Positions 1 through 7,371 of a stretch of DNA of 14,845 bases are shown here, one piece after another. How positions within the stretch are numbered: the stretch's first letter is position 1; each line of letters opens with the position of its first letter. Source of the DNA: Ancylobacter novellus. Its GTDB lineage: Bacteria; Pseudomonadota; Alphaproteobacteria; Rhizobiales; Xanthobacteraceae. Under the pieces are notes generated by a model. That model was given only the letters and a program-made list of their open reading frames with translations, searched no databases and was not told where the DNA came from. The stretch covers positions 1 through 14,845 of the forward strand of contig QFQD01000083.1 of assembly GCA_003241485.1 (NCBI GenBank). Direction: 5' to 3'. The position numbers and the translations under genes are program-made.

Positions 1-2795
1 TGCGCCGCGCGCAACCGGTCGTTCAGCGCCCCGCGGATCAGCGAGGACTGCTCCATGAACACCGACTGCGCCGAGGCGTGAACCTCGCCCGAGAGCTGGC
101 TGAAGGCAATCGGAGCATTACCGGCGGTGAGCTGCAGCACGGAGTCGTAGACCGCGTCGCCGTAGGACAGCGTCTCCAGCGCCGTGGCCGTCGCGATCTG
201 GTTGGGGGTCACCGCCGTCGAGGCGAAGGCGACGTCATTGCGCGCCAGGGTCAGATAGACATTGTTCGGGTCGTAGCTCAGCGCCGGCGTCAGGAAGGCG
301 TAATTGGCCGAGACGCTGGCAAAGCTGCCGGTGACGCCGCCAGTGGCGGAGAGAATGACGAAGGTGGAGAGCGGCGCGGTGTAGCTGCCATCGGCGACCA
401 CCTGCACCGCGCCGCCGGACAGCGTGGCCGTGCCGGTGGCGATGATGAGGTCATGCGCGGTGGAGGTGACATCGACGACATAGGTCGAGCCGGCGGCGAA
501 GGACACGTTGCCATTCACCGTGAGCGTGCCCGGCGAATAGCCGGGGGAGACGGTGCCGCCGCTTTGCACGATGAGCCCACCGATCGTGCCGGTGCCGCCG
601 ATCGTGCCGCCCTGACCGATGGTGAACGGCGAGGAAGAGACGGCGCCGGGCGACAGGATGAAGTCCGATCCCGTCACGTCGATGGGGCCGTTGAACGCAT
701 TGGCGCCGGTGAAGTTCACCGTGCCGCCGAGGATCGTCACCGAGCCCGAGCCGGAAATGGTGCCTGGGAAATCATAGGTGCCCGAACGGTTGAAGATGAG
801 GGCGGCGTTGTTGACGATGTCGCCGATGATCGAGCCGGTGGTGCCACCATTGCCGATCTGCAGCGTGCCCTCATTGATGATGGTGCCGCCGGTATAGGTG
901 TTCGCGCCGGTGAGGATCAGCATGCCGGCGCCGTTCTTGATCAGCGATCCTTCGCCGGAGATGACGTTGGCATAGGTGATGTCGTCGGCCCGGTTGAAAG
1001 CGAGGGACGCGCCCGCGGCGACCGCGACGTCATTGGCGATGGCGCCGGTGGTGCCGCCATTGCCGACCTGAAGGATGCCCGCGTTGACGGTGAATGTGCC
1101 GGTGAGGCTGCCGCCGCTGCCGATCAGGCTCCAGGTGCCGGTGCCCGACTTGACGAGGGTGGAGAAGCCCTGGAAGGCGCCATTGGCGCTGACGCTGGCG
1201 AGATCGAGCGTGCCCGAGGCGCTGCCCTCCAGCTCCAGCGTATTGTTGGAGCTGGCATTCACCACCTTGCCGATGATCGTCGAGGTGTCGAACAGCATGA
1301 GGCGGTTATTGCCGGAACCCATGCTGATCGCGGTTCCGGCGGCGGAGCCGGCCGAGATCGTGCCGAGGTTGGCAATAATTGAATCGCCGTTGCCCAGCTG
1401 CACGGCTACCGCGCCCGTGGTCGCCAGCGTGCCAATGTTGACCAGGAAGTTCCCCGTCGCATCCACATCCACGGCGAGATCGGTGGCGTTGACCGTCCCG
1501 GCATTCCCGACAAGGGCGACGCCGTTGATGGTGGGCACGGTGGCGGCCGTCTGATTTGTGCCGAAGCCGCTGTTGACGACAATGCCGTACAGGCCGGAAA
1601 CCGATCCTAAGTTGATGACGGTGACCGTACCCTCCGGGGTCTCGGCGCGAATGCCGGCGTCGCGGATCGCGGTAACGACGCCGCTTTCCTCGTTGCTGAT
1701 GACGACATCGCCCGAGGTGTACGCCCCGGCGCGCAGACCGTTCATGCCCTGGATCGGGGCGAGCGCGGTGTGAGCCAGATCAAGCGTCGGATCGCCCTGG
1801 GCCGTGACCGATCCGCTGTTGAGGATGCTGGCCTTGCCGATCTCGGTCATGGCGTAGACGGCATTGTCATTGCCGGAGGTCACGGTGCCCGAATTGGTGA
1901 TGAGCGTGTCGCCATCGGCGGACCACGCCACGAGGCCCTGGCGGAGCGTGGAGTTGACCGTACCCGCATTGGTGAGCTCGGCGAGGCCGTAATAATTGAC
2001 CACACGTATGCCGGCCGACTCCGCGTTGACCACGCCGCTCGCCGTATTGATGATCGAGACGATCTCGCGGACGCCATCCGTGGCGCCGCGATAATTGCCG
2101 TCCGCATAGATGCCGCGGCCATTGCTCGATGTGACCGAGCCGCTGTTGATGATATGCACGGGGCCGAGATTGCTCGTGCCATTGAGCGTGGCGTCGATCG
2201 TCGACGAGGTCCAGGAGCTGGACAGCGTGCCGGCGTTGTCGATGTCGATCGACCCGCCATTGTCGTTGCGCACCCAGACGGCGCCGAAGCCATCATGCGA
2301 GGTGATGCTGACATTGGCGCCGACGGTGACGTCCGCATTGACGAAAACGGGGATCTGCTGCGGCGGGGTGCTCGTATCCGTGCCGAACTGCATGATCAGA
2401 CCGCTGTAGGACGGATTGTTCACCACCGTATTGCCGGTGATGAGCACGGTCTGGTTATAGGTCCCCGCTGTCTGCGGCGATTCGTAAACGATGGCGTTCG
2501 TCGTCAGGCCGTTGACCGTGAGCGAACCGGTGCCGGGCGTTATGCTGACCTGAGCGGCGTTCGAGTCGCAGGTGACCAGCGTCGTCGTGCCGGTGGTGAG
2601 GCAGTGGCTCGGGGCTGCCAATGCGGGTGCCGCCGCCGTCGCGATCAATGCGCCGAGCGAGGCGGAAACCAGGGAGGAGGAGCGCAGCAGGCGGGCGCGA
2701 AGCCGTGGCGAGGACGTGCTCTCCGTCACGCAAGAGCGCATCTGCTGCCTGGAACGGCACGTGATGCCGCGCGTGCTGTTTGAATTGAAAGCCAT
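1..2795 (-). CDS. Autotransporter (type V secretion) protein, N-terminal 931 residues; barrel beyond the window
   Basis: The minus frame is open from an ATG at 2795 to the left edge, giving 931 residues with no stop. Residues 1-60 are a long signal peptide: an Arg-rich n-region (about 31-38), a hydrophobic stretch and an APALA-A cleavage site. Cys65 and Cys76 follow in the mature protein. Residues about 187-476 hold repeated N-x-G-[TS]-[VLI] turns typical of beta-helix rungs. Residues about 575-714 hold two autotransporter-associated beta-strand repeats, with a GANTYTGGT motif at 630-638. The last 60 or so residues (ALETLSYGDAVYD ... LSGEVHASA) match the linker that precedes the outer-membrane barrel in large alphaproteobacterial autotransporters. 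Expected role: a surface-exposed or released adhesin or biofilm passenger; the ligand is unknown. An in-frame Met19 (2741) is an alternative start that would shorten the signal peptide to about 42 residues. The purine-rich GGGGGCGGGG just before ATG 2795 is a weak ribosome site. The gene is cut by the window, not visibly broken. Confidence 0.88.
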   Translation of the reverse strand, partial: MAFNSNSTRGITCRSRQQMRSCVTESTSSPRLRARLLRSSSLVSASLGALIATAAAPALAAPSHCLTTGTTTLVTCDSNAAQVSITPGTGSLTVNGLTTNAIVYESPQTAGTYNQTVLITGNTVVNNPSYSGLIMQFGTDTSTPPQQIPVFVNADVTVGANVSITSHDGFGAVWVRNDNGGSIDIDNAGTLSSSWTSSTIDATLNGTSNLGPVHIINSGSVTSSNGRGIYADGNYRGATDGVREIVSIINTASGVVNAESAGIRVVNYYGLAELTNAGTVNSTLRQGLVAWSADGDTLITNSGTVTSGNDNAVYAMTEIGKASILNSGSVTAQGDPTLDLAHTALAPIQGMNGLRAGAYTSGDVVISNEESGVVTAIRDAGIRAETPEGTVTVINLGSVSGLYGIVVNSGFGTNQTAATVPTINGVALVGNAGTVNATDLAVDVDATGNFLVNIGTLATTGAVAVQLGNGDSIIANLGTISAGSAAGTAISMGSGNNRLMLFDTSTIIGKVVNASSNNTLELEGSASGTLDLASVSANGAFQGFSTLVKSGTGTWSLIGSGGSLTGTFTVNAGILQVGNGGTTGAIANDVAVAAGASLAFNRADDITYANVISGEGSLIKNGAGMLILTGANTYTGGTIINEGTLQIGNGGTTGSIIGDIVNNAALIFNRSGTYDFPGTISGSGSVTILGGTVNFTGANAFNGPIDVTGSDFILSPGAVSSSPFTIGQGGTIGGTGTIGGLIVQSGGTVSPGYSPGTLTVNGNVSFAAGSTYVVDVTSTAHDLIIATGTATLSGGAVQVVADGSYTAPLSTFVILSATGGVTGSFASVSANYAFLTPALSYDPNNVYLTLARNDVAFASTAVTPNQIATATALETLSYGDAVYDSVLQLTAGNAPIAFSQLSGEVHASAQSVFMEQSSLIRGALNDRLRAA
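654..1073 (-). repeat. Two tandem ~70-residue passenger repeats in the autotransporter
   Basis: Residues 575-644 and 645-714 of the autotransporter begin alike (LQVGNGGTTGAI and LQIGNGGTTGSI). Both continue with [AI]FNR about 24 residues in and then an [I/T]ISG[ES]GS turn. The period is exactly 70 codons (210 bases). This is the autotransporter-associated beta-strand repeat type, each unit giving rungs of a right-handed beta-helix. The second unit has diverged in its later half. Confidence 0.7.
1370..2237 (-). repeat. Degenerate N-x-G-[TS]-[VLI] beta-helix turn repeats
   Basis: From about residue 187 to 476 the autotransporter passenger repeats a short turn motif, including IDNAGTL, IINSGSV, LTNAGTV, ITNSGTV, ILNSGSV, VINLGSV, VGNAGTV, LVNIGTL and IANLGTI. 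Spacing varies, roughly 20-60 residues. The motif is conserved in protein, not DNA, and fits Asn-ladder turns of a parallel beta-helix. Confidence 0.6.
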
Positions 2796-2839
2796 CCCCG
2801 CCCCCGTTTGTCGATCCCTTTGGCCGTATCGCCGGTCGA

Positions 2840-2851
2840 CATACCGGTATG
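2840..2851. promoter_or_regulatory. 12-bp perfect palindrome upstream of the autotransporter
   Basis: CATACCGGTATG is a perfect inverted repeat 45 bases upstream of the autotransporter start. Its left 9 bases (CATACCGGT) recur at 2966-2974, exactly 126 bp away. Position and symmetry suggest a binding site for a dimeric regulator of the autotransporter. The regulator is not identified. Confidence 0.35.
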
Positions 2852-2864
2852 AGGGTAATGCCGG

Positions 2865-2880
2865 ATGTGACATGGCACAT
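2865..2880. promoter_or_regulatory. Imperfect 16-bp dyad, CRP-like half sites
   Basis: ATGTGACATGGCACAT pairs with itself at 7 of 8 positions. It resembles a CRP/FNR-type TGTGA...CACA site, but the spacing between TGTGA and CACA is shorter than the CRP consensus. It lies 70 bases upstream of the autotransporter start and could be a second operator. The identity of the factor is a guess. Confidence 0.25.
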
Positions 2881-3018
2881 AAGTCGCCACGAACCCATCA
2901 CCCTACAGCCACATTTCGGACATGAGTGAACAGGTGCTGGGGGAGAGTCAATCGTTGCCTATCATCATACCGGTGATTGTCAGCAATCAGTCTCTCACTG
3001 TCCCTTTTGCGGCACAGC

Positions 3019-3051
3019 CCGCCATGTCCGGCAAAAGCCCGGCACATGCGG
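3019..3051 (-). terminator. Hairpin directly after the deoR-family gene
   Basis: CCGCCATGTCCGG (3019-3031) and CCGGCACATGCGG (3039-3051) can pair through CCGG and CATGT/ACATG blocks with two small bulges around a 7-base loop. It starts one base past the stop codon of the repressor gene, where a terminator is expected, and upstream of the autotransporter. No T-tract follows, so it may act weakly or as an mRNA 3' stabiliser. Confidence 0.3.
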
Positions 3052-3052
3052 C

Positions 3053-3826
3053 CTAGCTGGCGATGATGAGCTCGGTGCCGGCGGCGGACAGCGCACGGGC
3101 CATGGGATCAGACGGCGCCGCATCCGTCACCAGCGTGTGGACGCGGCCGAGCGCGGCCACTTCAAACACGGCGCGCCGGTCGAACTTGCTGGAATCGGCA
3201 AGCACCGTCACCCGGTCGGCGCGTTCGATCATGGCCTTGGCGATCTCGGCCTCCTGCAGGTCGAAATCCATCACGCAGGTCGGGTCGATGGCGCCGATGG
3301 TCAGCACCGCATGGCGCGCGCGGAACTTGCCGATCTGCTCCAGCGCCAGCGGGCCGAGGCTCTCTCCGGCATCGGGCCCATAGGCGCCGCCGACAAGGAA
3401 GACCTTGTGGCTGGAATTGGAGGCCAGCGTCGCCGCGATTCGCGGGGCATTGGTGATGGTGACCAGAGAAGGCAGGGCCACGAGTGCTTCGGCGAAGGCG
3501 ACGGTGGTGCTGCCGGTGTCGATGAACAGCGAATCCTCCGGGCGGAACAGCCGGGTCGCCGCCGTGGCGATGCGCCGTTTGGCGGCCGCGTTCTGCGCCA
3601 TGCGCTGGGCGAAGGGCCATTCCTTCTCCATGATCGAAGGCGCGGCAGCGATCGGGCGGGCTCCGCCGTGAAAGCGGCGCAGCTTTCCGGCCGAACCGAG
3701 ATGGGCAAGGTCGCGCCGCACCGTTTCGCGGGACACGTCCAGCTCCCGCGCGAGCGCCTCGACGCTCATTTCGCCCGAGCGCGCGAGAAGCGCGAGCAGC
3801 TGGTCGTGACGGGCGGGCGTCGACAT
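3053..3826 (-). CDS. DeoR/GlpR-family transcriptional repressor
   Basis: 257 residues, the normal length for DeoR-family repressors. Residues about 19-42 form the winged-helix HTH (SVEALARELDVSRETVRRDL), followed by the GKLRRFHGGA wing. The C-terminal sugar-phosphate sensor domain contains DSLFIDTGSTT, FLVGGAYG, AVLTIGAID and the hallmark VLADSSKF near residue 215. In this family a phosphorylated catabolic intermediate, usually from a sugar or polyol, binds this domain and releases DNA. The gene is divergent from the TRAP/dehydrogenase/kinase operon across a 493-base control region, so it most likely represses that operon and itself. The inducer would then be the kinase product or its oxidised form (inference). 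Start chosen at ATG 3826, where the HTH begins at the usual distance; a weak GGTGGAA lies upstream. Confidence 0.92.
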   Translation of the reverse strand: MSTPARHDQLLALLARSGEMSVEALARELDVSRETVRRDLAHLGSAGKLRRFHGGARPIAAAPSIMEKEWPFAQRMAQNAAAKRRIATAATRLFRPEDSLFIDTGSTTVAFAEALVALPSLVTITNAPRIAATLASNSSHKVFLVGGAYGPDAGESLGPLALEQIGKFRARHAVLTIGAIDPTCVMDFDLQEAEIAKAMIERADRVTVLADSSKFDRRAVFEVAALGRVHTLVTDAAPSDPMARALSAAGTELIIAS

Positions 3827-3984
3827 GTGGGCGTTCCACCGGCTGGGGTGACGTTTCGGCAGGCAATGCAGCGTGATCGGGCGCCGGCTGGCCGGGAAGG
3901 GCGTGACCGGTTGCCGGCTCGATGCGACGAAGTCGTTGCACGAAGACGACGCACGGTCGCGACTCTTGCCGCCGCTTGGGGCGA

Positions 3985-4013
3985 ATTGAAGGCCAAATGG
4001 GCCGAACGGTCAA
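3985..4013 (-). promoter_or_regulatory. Candidate sigma-70 promoter of the repressor gene
   Basis: On the minus strand, TTGACC (4013-4008, 5 of 6 to TTGACA) is followed by a 17-base spacer and TTCAAT (3990-3985, 4 of 6 to TATAAT). It points toward the repressor start at 3826 with a leader of about 150 bases. The -35 box lies in the left arm of the inverted repeat, allowing autoregulation. Confidence 0.45.
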
Positions 4014-4036
4014 CATAACGCTACGAAATTTGACCG
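4007..4036. promoter_or_regulatory. Candidate operator: CGGTCAA-N16-TTGACCG inverted repeat
   Basis: CGGTCAA at 4007-4013 and TTGACCG at 4030-4036 are perfect inverted copies separated by 16 bases. Each arm contains the -35 box of one divergent promoter. Overlapping CGAACGG heptamers occur at 4003-4009 and 4035-4041. A DeoR-family repressor bound here would shut both promoters. That this repressor is the one that binds is inferred from position only. Confidence 0.45.
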
Positions 4037-4057
4037 AACGGGCATAACGGGCATTAT
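4030..4057 (+). promoter_or_regulatory. Candidate sigma-70 promoter of the TRAP/kinase operon
   Basis: TTGACC (4030-4035, 5 of 6 to consensus), a 16-base spacer and CATTAT (4052-4057, 4 of 6). Transcription would start near 4065 and give a leader of roughly 255 bases before the small permease start at 4320. The -35 box is the right arm of the inverted repeat. Confidence 0.45.
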
Positions 4058-4230
4058 TTTGCGACCGTATGCGTGTGTTGCCTGTCAAACGGGCTTCCGT
4101 TCGAGCAAAGAAACGGTACATTGATCGCCGTGCCGTAAAAGCAGGCATGCACGACGTGTGTGCACTGCGGCATGAGGGGATACGGATGAGCCTGTCTTCG
4201 CGGCCCTGGAAACCGAGCGGTGCGCCGCCA

Positions 4231-4248
4231 CGCGCAACGGTTTGCGCG
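4231..4248 (+). promoter_or_regulatory. Hairpin in the leader of the TRAP operon
   Basis: CGCGCAA (4231-4237) and TTGCGCG (4242-4248) form a perfect 7-bp stem with a 4-base CGGT loop, about 70 bases before the first start codon. Its role is unknown; no known riboswitch pattern was recognised. Confidence 0.3.
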
Positions 4249-4306
4249 CGCCGTCAGCGGCGTGGGGCCTGCCCGCCAGAGGCCGGGCGGCGAGGACGGC
4301 ACTGCA

Positions 4307-4312
4307 ACGGAG
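4307..4312 (+). promoter_or_regulatory. Ribosome binding site fixing the GTG start of dctQ
   Basis: ACGGAG lies 7 bases before GTG 4320. The upstream in-frame TTG at 4242 has no such site, so the GTG is preferred. Confidence 0.55.
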
Positions 4313-4319
4313 CAACGGC

Positions 4320-4865
4320 GTGACGTCGGACGAAGCAAGAAGTGCAGGTGCGGGAGTGTGGGGTGTCGCCGCCCGCTATGTCAGGGTGGTGGACGGCCTT
4401 TCCAACTATGTCGGCTATCTCGCGGCATCGCTCATCTTCTTCATGGGCGGCACGCTGCTGTTCGATGCGGTGATGCGCAACGTCGTGAAGATGCCGGTGC
4501 ACTGGGCGGTGGAGCTGACCCAGTTCACGCTCGCGGCCTATTACTTCATGGGCGGGCCGTTCACGCTGCGCAACAATGAGCATGTGCGCATGGACCTCTG
4601 GTATTCCACGCTCTCCGAGCGCGGCAAGGCCAAGGTGGACCTCGTCACCGTCTGGTGTCTGATCTTCTATCTCGGTGTTCTGCTCGCAGGCTCGATCTCC
4701 AGCCTGCAATACGCCATCGCCACCAATGAGAAGCGCTTCTCGATCTGGAATCCCTCGGTCATCCCGATCAAGGCGCTGCTGACCGCCTGTCTCGTCCTGA
4801 TGCTGCTGCAGGCTTTCTCGCTGGTCATCAAGCACGTCTTCACGCTGCGCGGGGAGAAGATCTGA
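4320..4865 (+). CDS. dctQ: TRAP transporter small permease (DctQ family)
   Basis: 181 residues from GTG 4320, typical for DctQ. Four hydrophobic segments are visible at about 30-50, 62-82, 107-127 and 147-170. The family pattern is present: WAVELTQF in the second segment, then GGPFTLRNNEHVRMD at its end. It is the small inner-membrane subunit that pairs with DctM to form the sodium-driven TRAP permease fed by the periplasmic binding protein. Its stop TGA overlaps the dctM ATG by one base (TGATG), indicating coupled translation. A longer reading from TTG 4242 would add 26 Arg/Ala-rich residues that do not look like family sequence and lack a ribosome site. It is the first gene of the operon, downstream of the divergent control region. 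Confidence 0.9.
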   Translation: MTSDEARSAGAGVWGVAARYVRVVDGLSNYVGYLAASLIFFMGGTLLFDAVMRNVVKMPVHWAVELTQFTLAAYYFMGGPFTLRNNEHVRMDLWYSTLSERGKAKVDLVTVWCLIFYLGVLLAGSISSLQYAIATNEKRFSIWNPSVIPIKALLTACLVLMLLQAFSLVIKHVFTLRGEKI

Positions 4866-6202
4866 TGACCTATGAGATGATCGCCCTGCTGATGTTCGCC
4901 TCCATGGTGGTGGCGCTCATCAGCGGCCAGCTGGTCTTTGCCGGCATCGGCTTCGTCGCCTCCGCCGCCGCGCTGCTGCTCTATGGGCCCGGCGCGATCG
5001 ACCTGCCGTTCAACCAGGTCTTCAAGCTGTTCAACTGGTACGCGATGCTGACGCTGCCCATGTTCATCTACATGGGCTACATCCTCGCGGAATCGGGAAT
5101 CGCGGAGGACCTGTACCGCGCCCTGCATGTGTGGTTCGGCCGCTTCACGGGCGGCCTCGCCATCGGCACCATCTTCCTGATGGTCATCATCTCCGCCATG
5201 AACGGCTTGTCCGTCGCCGGCATGGCGATCGGCGCCACCATCGCGCTGCCGGAGATGATCCGCCGCGGCTACGACAAGGTGCTGATTTCCGGCGTGATCC
5301 AGGGCGGCTCGTCGCTGGGCATCCTCATCCCGCCCTCGGTCGTGCTGGTGCTCTACGGCATGATCGCCCGCCAGCCGGTTTCCAAGCTGTGGTTCGCCGG
5401 TGTCGGCCCCGGCCTGCTGATGGCCGCGCTGTTCATCGTCTACATCTATATCCGGGTGAAGCTGAACCCGAAGCTCGCGCCGCAGCTGACGGATGACGAG
5501 CTGAACATGCCGCTGCGCGAGAAGCTGGCGCTGGCGCGGGCGGGCATCATTCCCTTCGCCATCTTCTTCTTCATGACCGGCCTGTTCGTGTTCGGCGTCA
5601 CCAGCCTGGTCGAGAGTTCGGCCGTGGGTGCGGCCTCGGCCACGCTGGCGGCCGTCGCCAAGCGCCGGTTCACCTGGCCGATCATCCGCGACACCGCCCT
5701 GAAGACGCTGAACGTCTCCTGCATGTTCATGTGGCTCATCCTCGCCGCCCTGGCCTTCGGCACGGTGTTCGACGGGCTGGGCGCGGTGAAGGCGATCGAG
5801 TTCCTGTTCGTCAAGCAGTGGGATCTCAATCCCTGGACCATCATCATCATGATGCAGCTGAGCTTCATCATCATGGGGATGTTCCTCGACGACACGGCGA
5901 TGCTGGTCATCGTGGCGCCGCTCTACATCCCGCTGGTCAAGGCGCTCGATCTCGGCTTCGAGAACCAGCTCATCTGGTACGGCATCCTATACACGATTAC
6001 CTGCCAGATCGCCTACATAACCCCACCCTTCGGCTACAACCTGTTCCTGATGCGCTCACTGGCGCCGAAGGAGATCTCGCTGGTCGACATCTACAAGTCG
6101 ATCTGGCCGTTCGCCGCGATCATGCTGTTCACCATCATCATCCTGATGGTCTTCCCGCAGATCGCGCTCTGGCTGCCGGCCCACATGAACGTCAAGGGCT
6201 GA
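4865..6202 (+). CDS. dctM: TRAP transporter large permease (DctM family)
   Basis: 445 residues, the usual DctM length, with about a dozen hydrophobic segments. Family hallmarks are visible: GGSSLGILIPPSVVLVLYG in the first half and AYITPPFGYNLFLMRSL near the C-terminus, the paired re-entrant motifs of the transport core. It carries out sodium-coupled uptake of the ligand delivered by the binding protein encoded next. Translation starts at ATG 4865, overlapping the dctQ stop. A 44-base gap with a good ribosome site separates it from the binding-protein gene. The substrate cannot be read from this subunit. Confidence 0.95.
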   Translation: MTYEMIALLMFASMVVALISGQLVFAGIGFVASAAALLLYGPGAIDLPFNQVFKLFNWYAMLTLPMFIYMGYILAESGIAEDLYRALHVWFGRFTGGLAIGTIFLMVIISAMNGLSVAGMAIGATIALPEMIRRGYDKVLISGVIQGGSSLGILIPPSVVLVLYGMIARQPVSKLWFAGVGPGLLMAALFIVYIYIRVKLNPKLAPQLTDDELNMPLREKLALARAGIIPFAIFFFMTGLFVFGVTSLVESSAVGAASATLAAVAKRRFTWPIIRDTALKTLNVSCMFMWLILAALAFGTVFDGLGAVKAIEFLFVKQWDLNPWTIIIMMQLSFIIMGMFLDDTAMLVIVAPLYIPLVKALDLGFENQLIWYGILYTITCQIAYITPPFGYNLFLMRSLAPKEISLVDIYKSIWPFAAIMLFTIIILMVFPQIALWLPAHMNVKG

Positions 6203-6246
6203 CGCCTCGTCTCCAAAGACCTTCCAAAAAACCAGAGGAGCCACGA

Positions 6247-7356
6247 ATGACCGATATCAAGAAGCCCGTCACCAAGAAGGTGGACCCGGCCGCGGACAAG
6301 ATCCTCGCCAGCCGCCGCAGCTTCATGGCCAAGGCGGGTCTTGGCGCCGGCGCGGCGCTCGCCGGCTCGACGCTGGCGGCCCCGGCGGTGATCGCCCAGA
6401 CCGGCCCGATCAAGTGGCGCCTCCAAACCTATTCCGGCGCGCCGCTCGGCGCCCACGTCATCAAGCCGCAGATCGACGCCTTCAACGCGGCCGCCAATGG
6501 CGAGATGGTGATCGAGCTTTACTACGCCGACCAGCTGGTGCCGACCTCGGACCTGTTCCGTGCGCTTCAGTCCGGCACGCTCGACGCGGTGCAGTCGGAC
6601 GAGGCGACCATGGCCTCGCCGGTCGATATCGCCGTGTTCGGCGGCTACTTCCCCTTCGCCACCCGCTACAGCCTCGATGTGCCGGCGCTGTTCCGCTATT
6701 ACGGCCTGAAGGAAATCTGGGAAGAGGCCTATGCCGACGTCCCGAACGTGACCTGGCTGTCGACCGGCGCGTGGGATCCGCTGCACATCTTCACCGTCAA
6801 CAAGCCGATCAAGAAGCTGTCCGACATGAACGGCCTGCGCGTCTTCGGCGTGCCGACGGCGGGCAAGTTCCTCTCCAAGTACGGCCTCGTGCCGGTGACC
6901 ATCCCGTGGGACAATGTCGAGGTGGCGCTGCAGACCGGCGAGCTTGACGGCGTGGCGTGGTGCGGCTTCACCGAGGCCTACGAGGTGGGCTGGGCGGATG
7001 TCTGCAATTACGCGCTCTCCAACTCGGTCACCGGCGCCTGGTTCGGCAGCTATTTCGCCAACTCGCCGAGCTGGGCGAAGGTGCCGCCGCATCTGAAGGA
7101 GCTGTTCCTGATGAGCATCGACCAGTCCCACTATTACCGCGACGTCTGGTACTGGGGCGGCGAGGCCAAGCTGCGCGTGGAAGGCAACAAGATGGAGCTC
7201 ACCCAGCTGCCCGCCGAGGACTGGTCCAAGGTGCTGTCCGATTCCAAGGACTTCTGGGACGAGATCGCCGCCTCCAGCCCGCGCGCGGGCCGGGTGGTCG
7301 CGGCCTTCAAGAAGTATGACGAGACCATGCAGAAGGCGGGCTACCCCTACCGCTGA
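6247..7356 (+). CDS. dctP: TRAP transporter periplasmic substrate-binding protein, Tat signal
   Basis: 369 residues from ATG 6247, preceded by AGAGGAG (6234-6240) at 6 bases. The N-terminus has a twin-arginine signal, SRRSFMAKAG at residues 22-31, a hydrophobic stretch and a VIA-Q cleavage site after residue 50, so the protein is probably exported folded. The mature part follows the TRAP binding-protein fold, closest by eye to the group annotated as mannitol/chloroaromatic type. At the loop that usually reads D-x-x-G-L-K-x-R, this protein has D193-M-N-G-L-R-V-F200. The Arg that clamps substrate carboxylates is therefore Phe, with Arg198 two residues earlier. This suggests a ligand without the usual carboxylate, consistent with the kinase and dehydrogenases downstream. 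The alignment was made by eye. A strong hairpin follows the gene. Confidence 0.93.
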   Translation: MTDIKKPVTKKVDPAADKILASRRSFMAKAGLGAGAALAGSTLAAPAVIAQTGPIKWRLQTYSGAPLGAHVIKPQIDAFNAAANGEMVIELYYADQLVPTSDLFRALQSGTLDAVQSDEATMASPVDIAVFGGYFPFATRYSLDVPALFRYYGLKEIWEEAYADVPNVTWLSTGAWDPLHIFTVNKPIKKLSDMNGLRVFGVPTAGKFLSKYGLVPVTIPWDNVEVALQTGELDGVAWCGFTEAYEVGWADVCNYALSNSVTGAWFGSYFANSPSWAKVPPHLKELFLMSIDQSHYYRDVWYWGGEAKLRVEGNKMELTQLPAEDWSKVLSDSKDFWDEIAASSPRAGRVVAAFKKYDETMQKAGYPYR

Positions 7357-7371
7357 TCGGACCTCTCTCGC

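Larger units (their letters stand above)
3827..4319. other. Divergent control region between the repressor gene and the TRAP operon
   Basis: 493 bases without a convincing gene. The part from about 3985 to 4060 is AT-richer and holds two opposed promoter candidates, an inverted repeat and heptamer copies (CGAACGG at 4003-4009 and 4035-4041, its complement CCGTTCG at 4097-4103). The remainder of 4060-4319 would be a long untranslated leader of the TRAP operon, with one clear hairpin at 4231-4248. In 3827-3984, the presumed repressor leader, I see nothing notable. Confidence 0.6.

Noticed and set aside
78..1382. Long open frame on the plus strand (434 residues), and a similar one at 1770-2783
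   Set aside because: They lie exactly antisense, in codon register, to the autotransporter. Their products are Arg/Gly/Asp-rich with no domain, as expected from the reverse of GC-rich codons.
2866..2879. A true CRP site at TGTGACATGGCACA
   Set aside because: The gap between half sites is shorter than in the CRP consensus, and CRP control is uncertain in alphaproteobacteria. It is kept only as an unassigned dyad.
5731..6246. Upstream extension of the binding-protein frame into dctM
   Set aside because: The extension is a His/Arg-rich out-of-frame reading of dctM. The ribosome site at 6234-6240 and the Tat signal fix the start at 6247.
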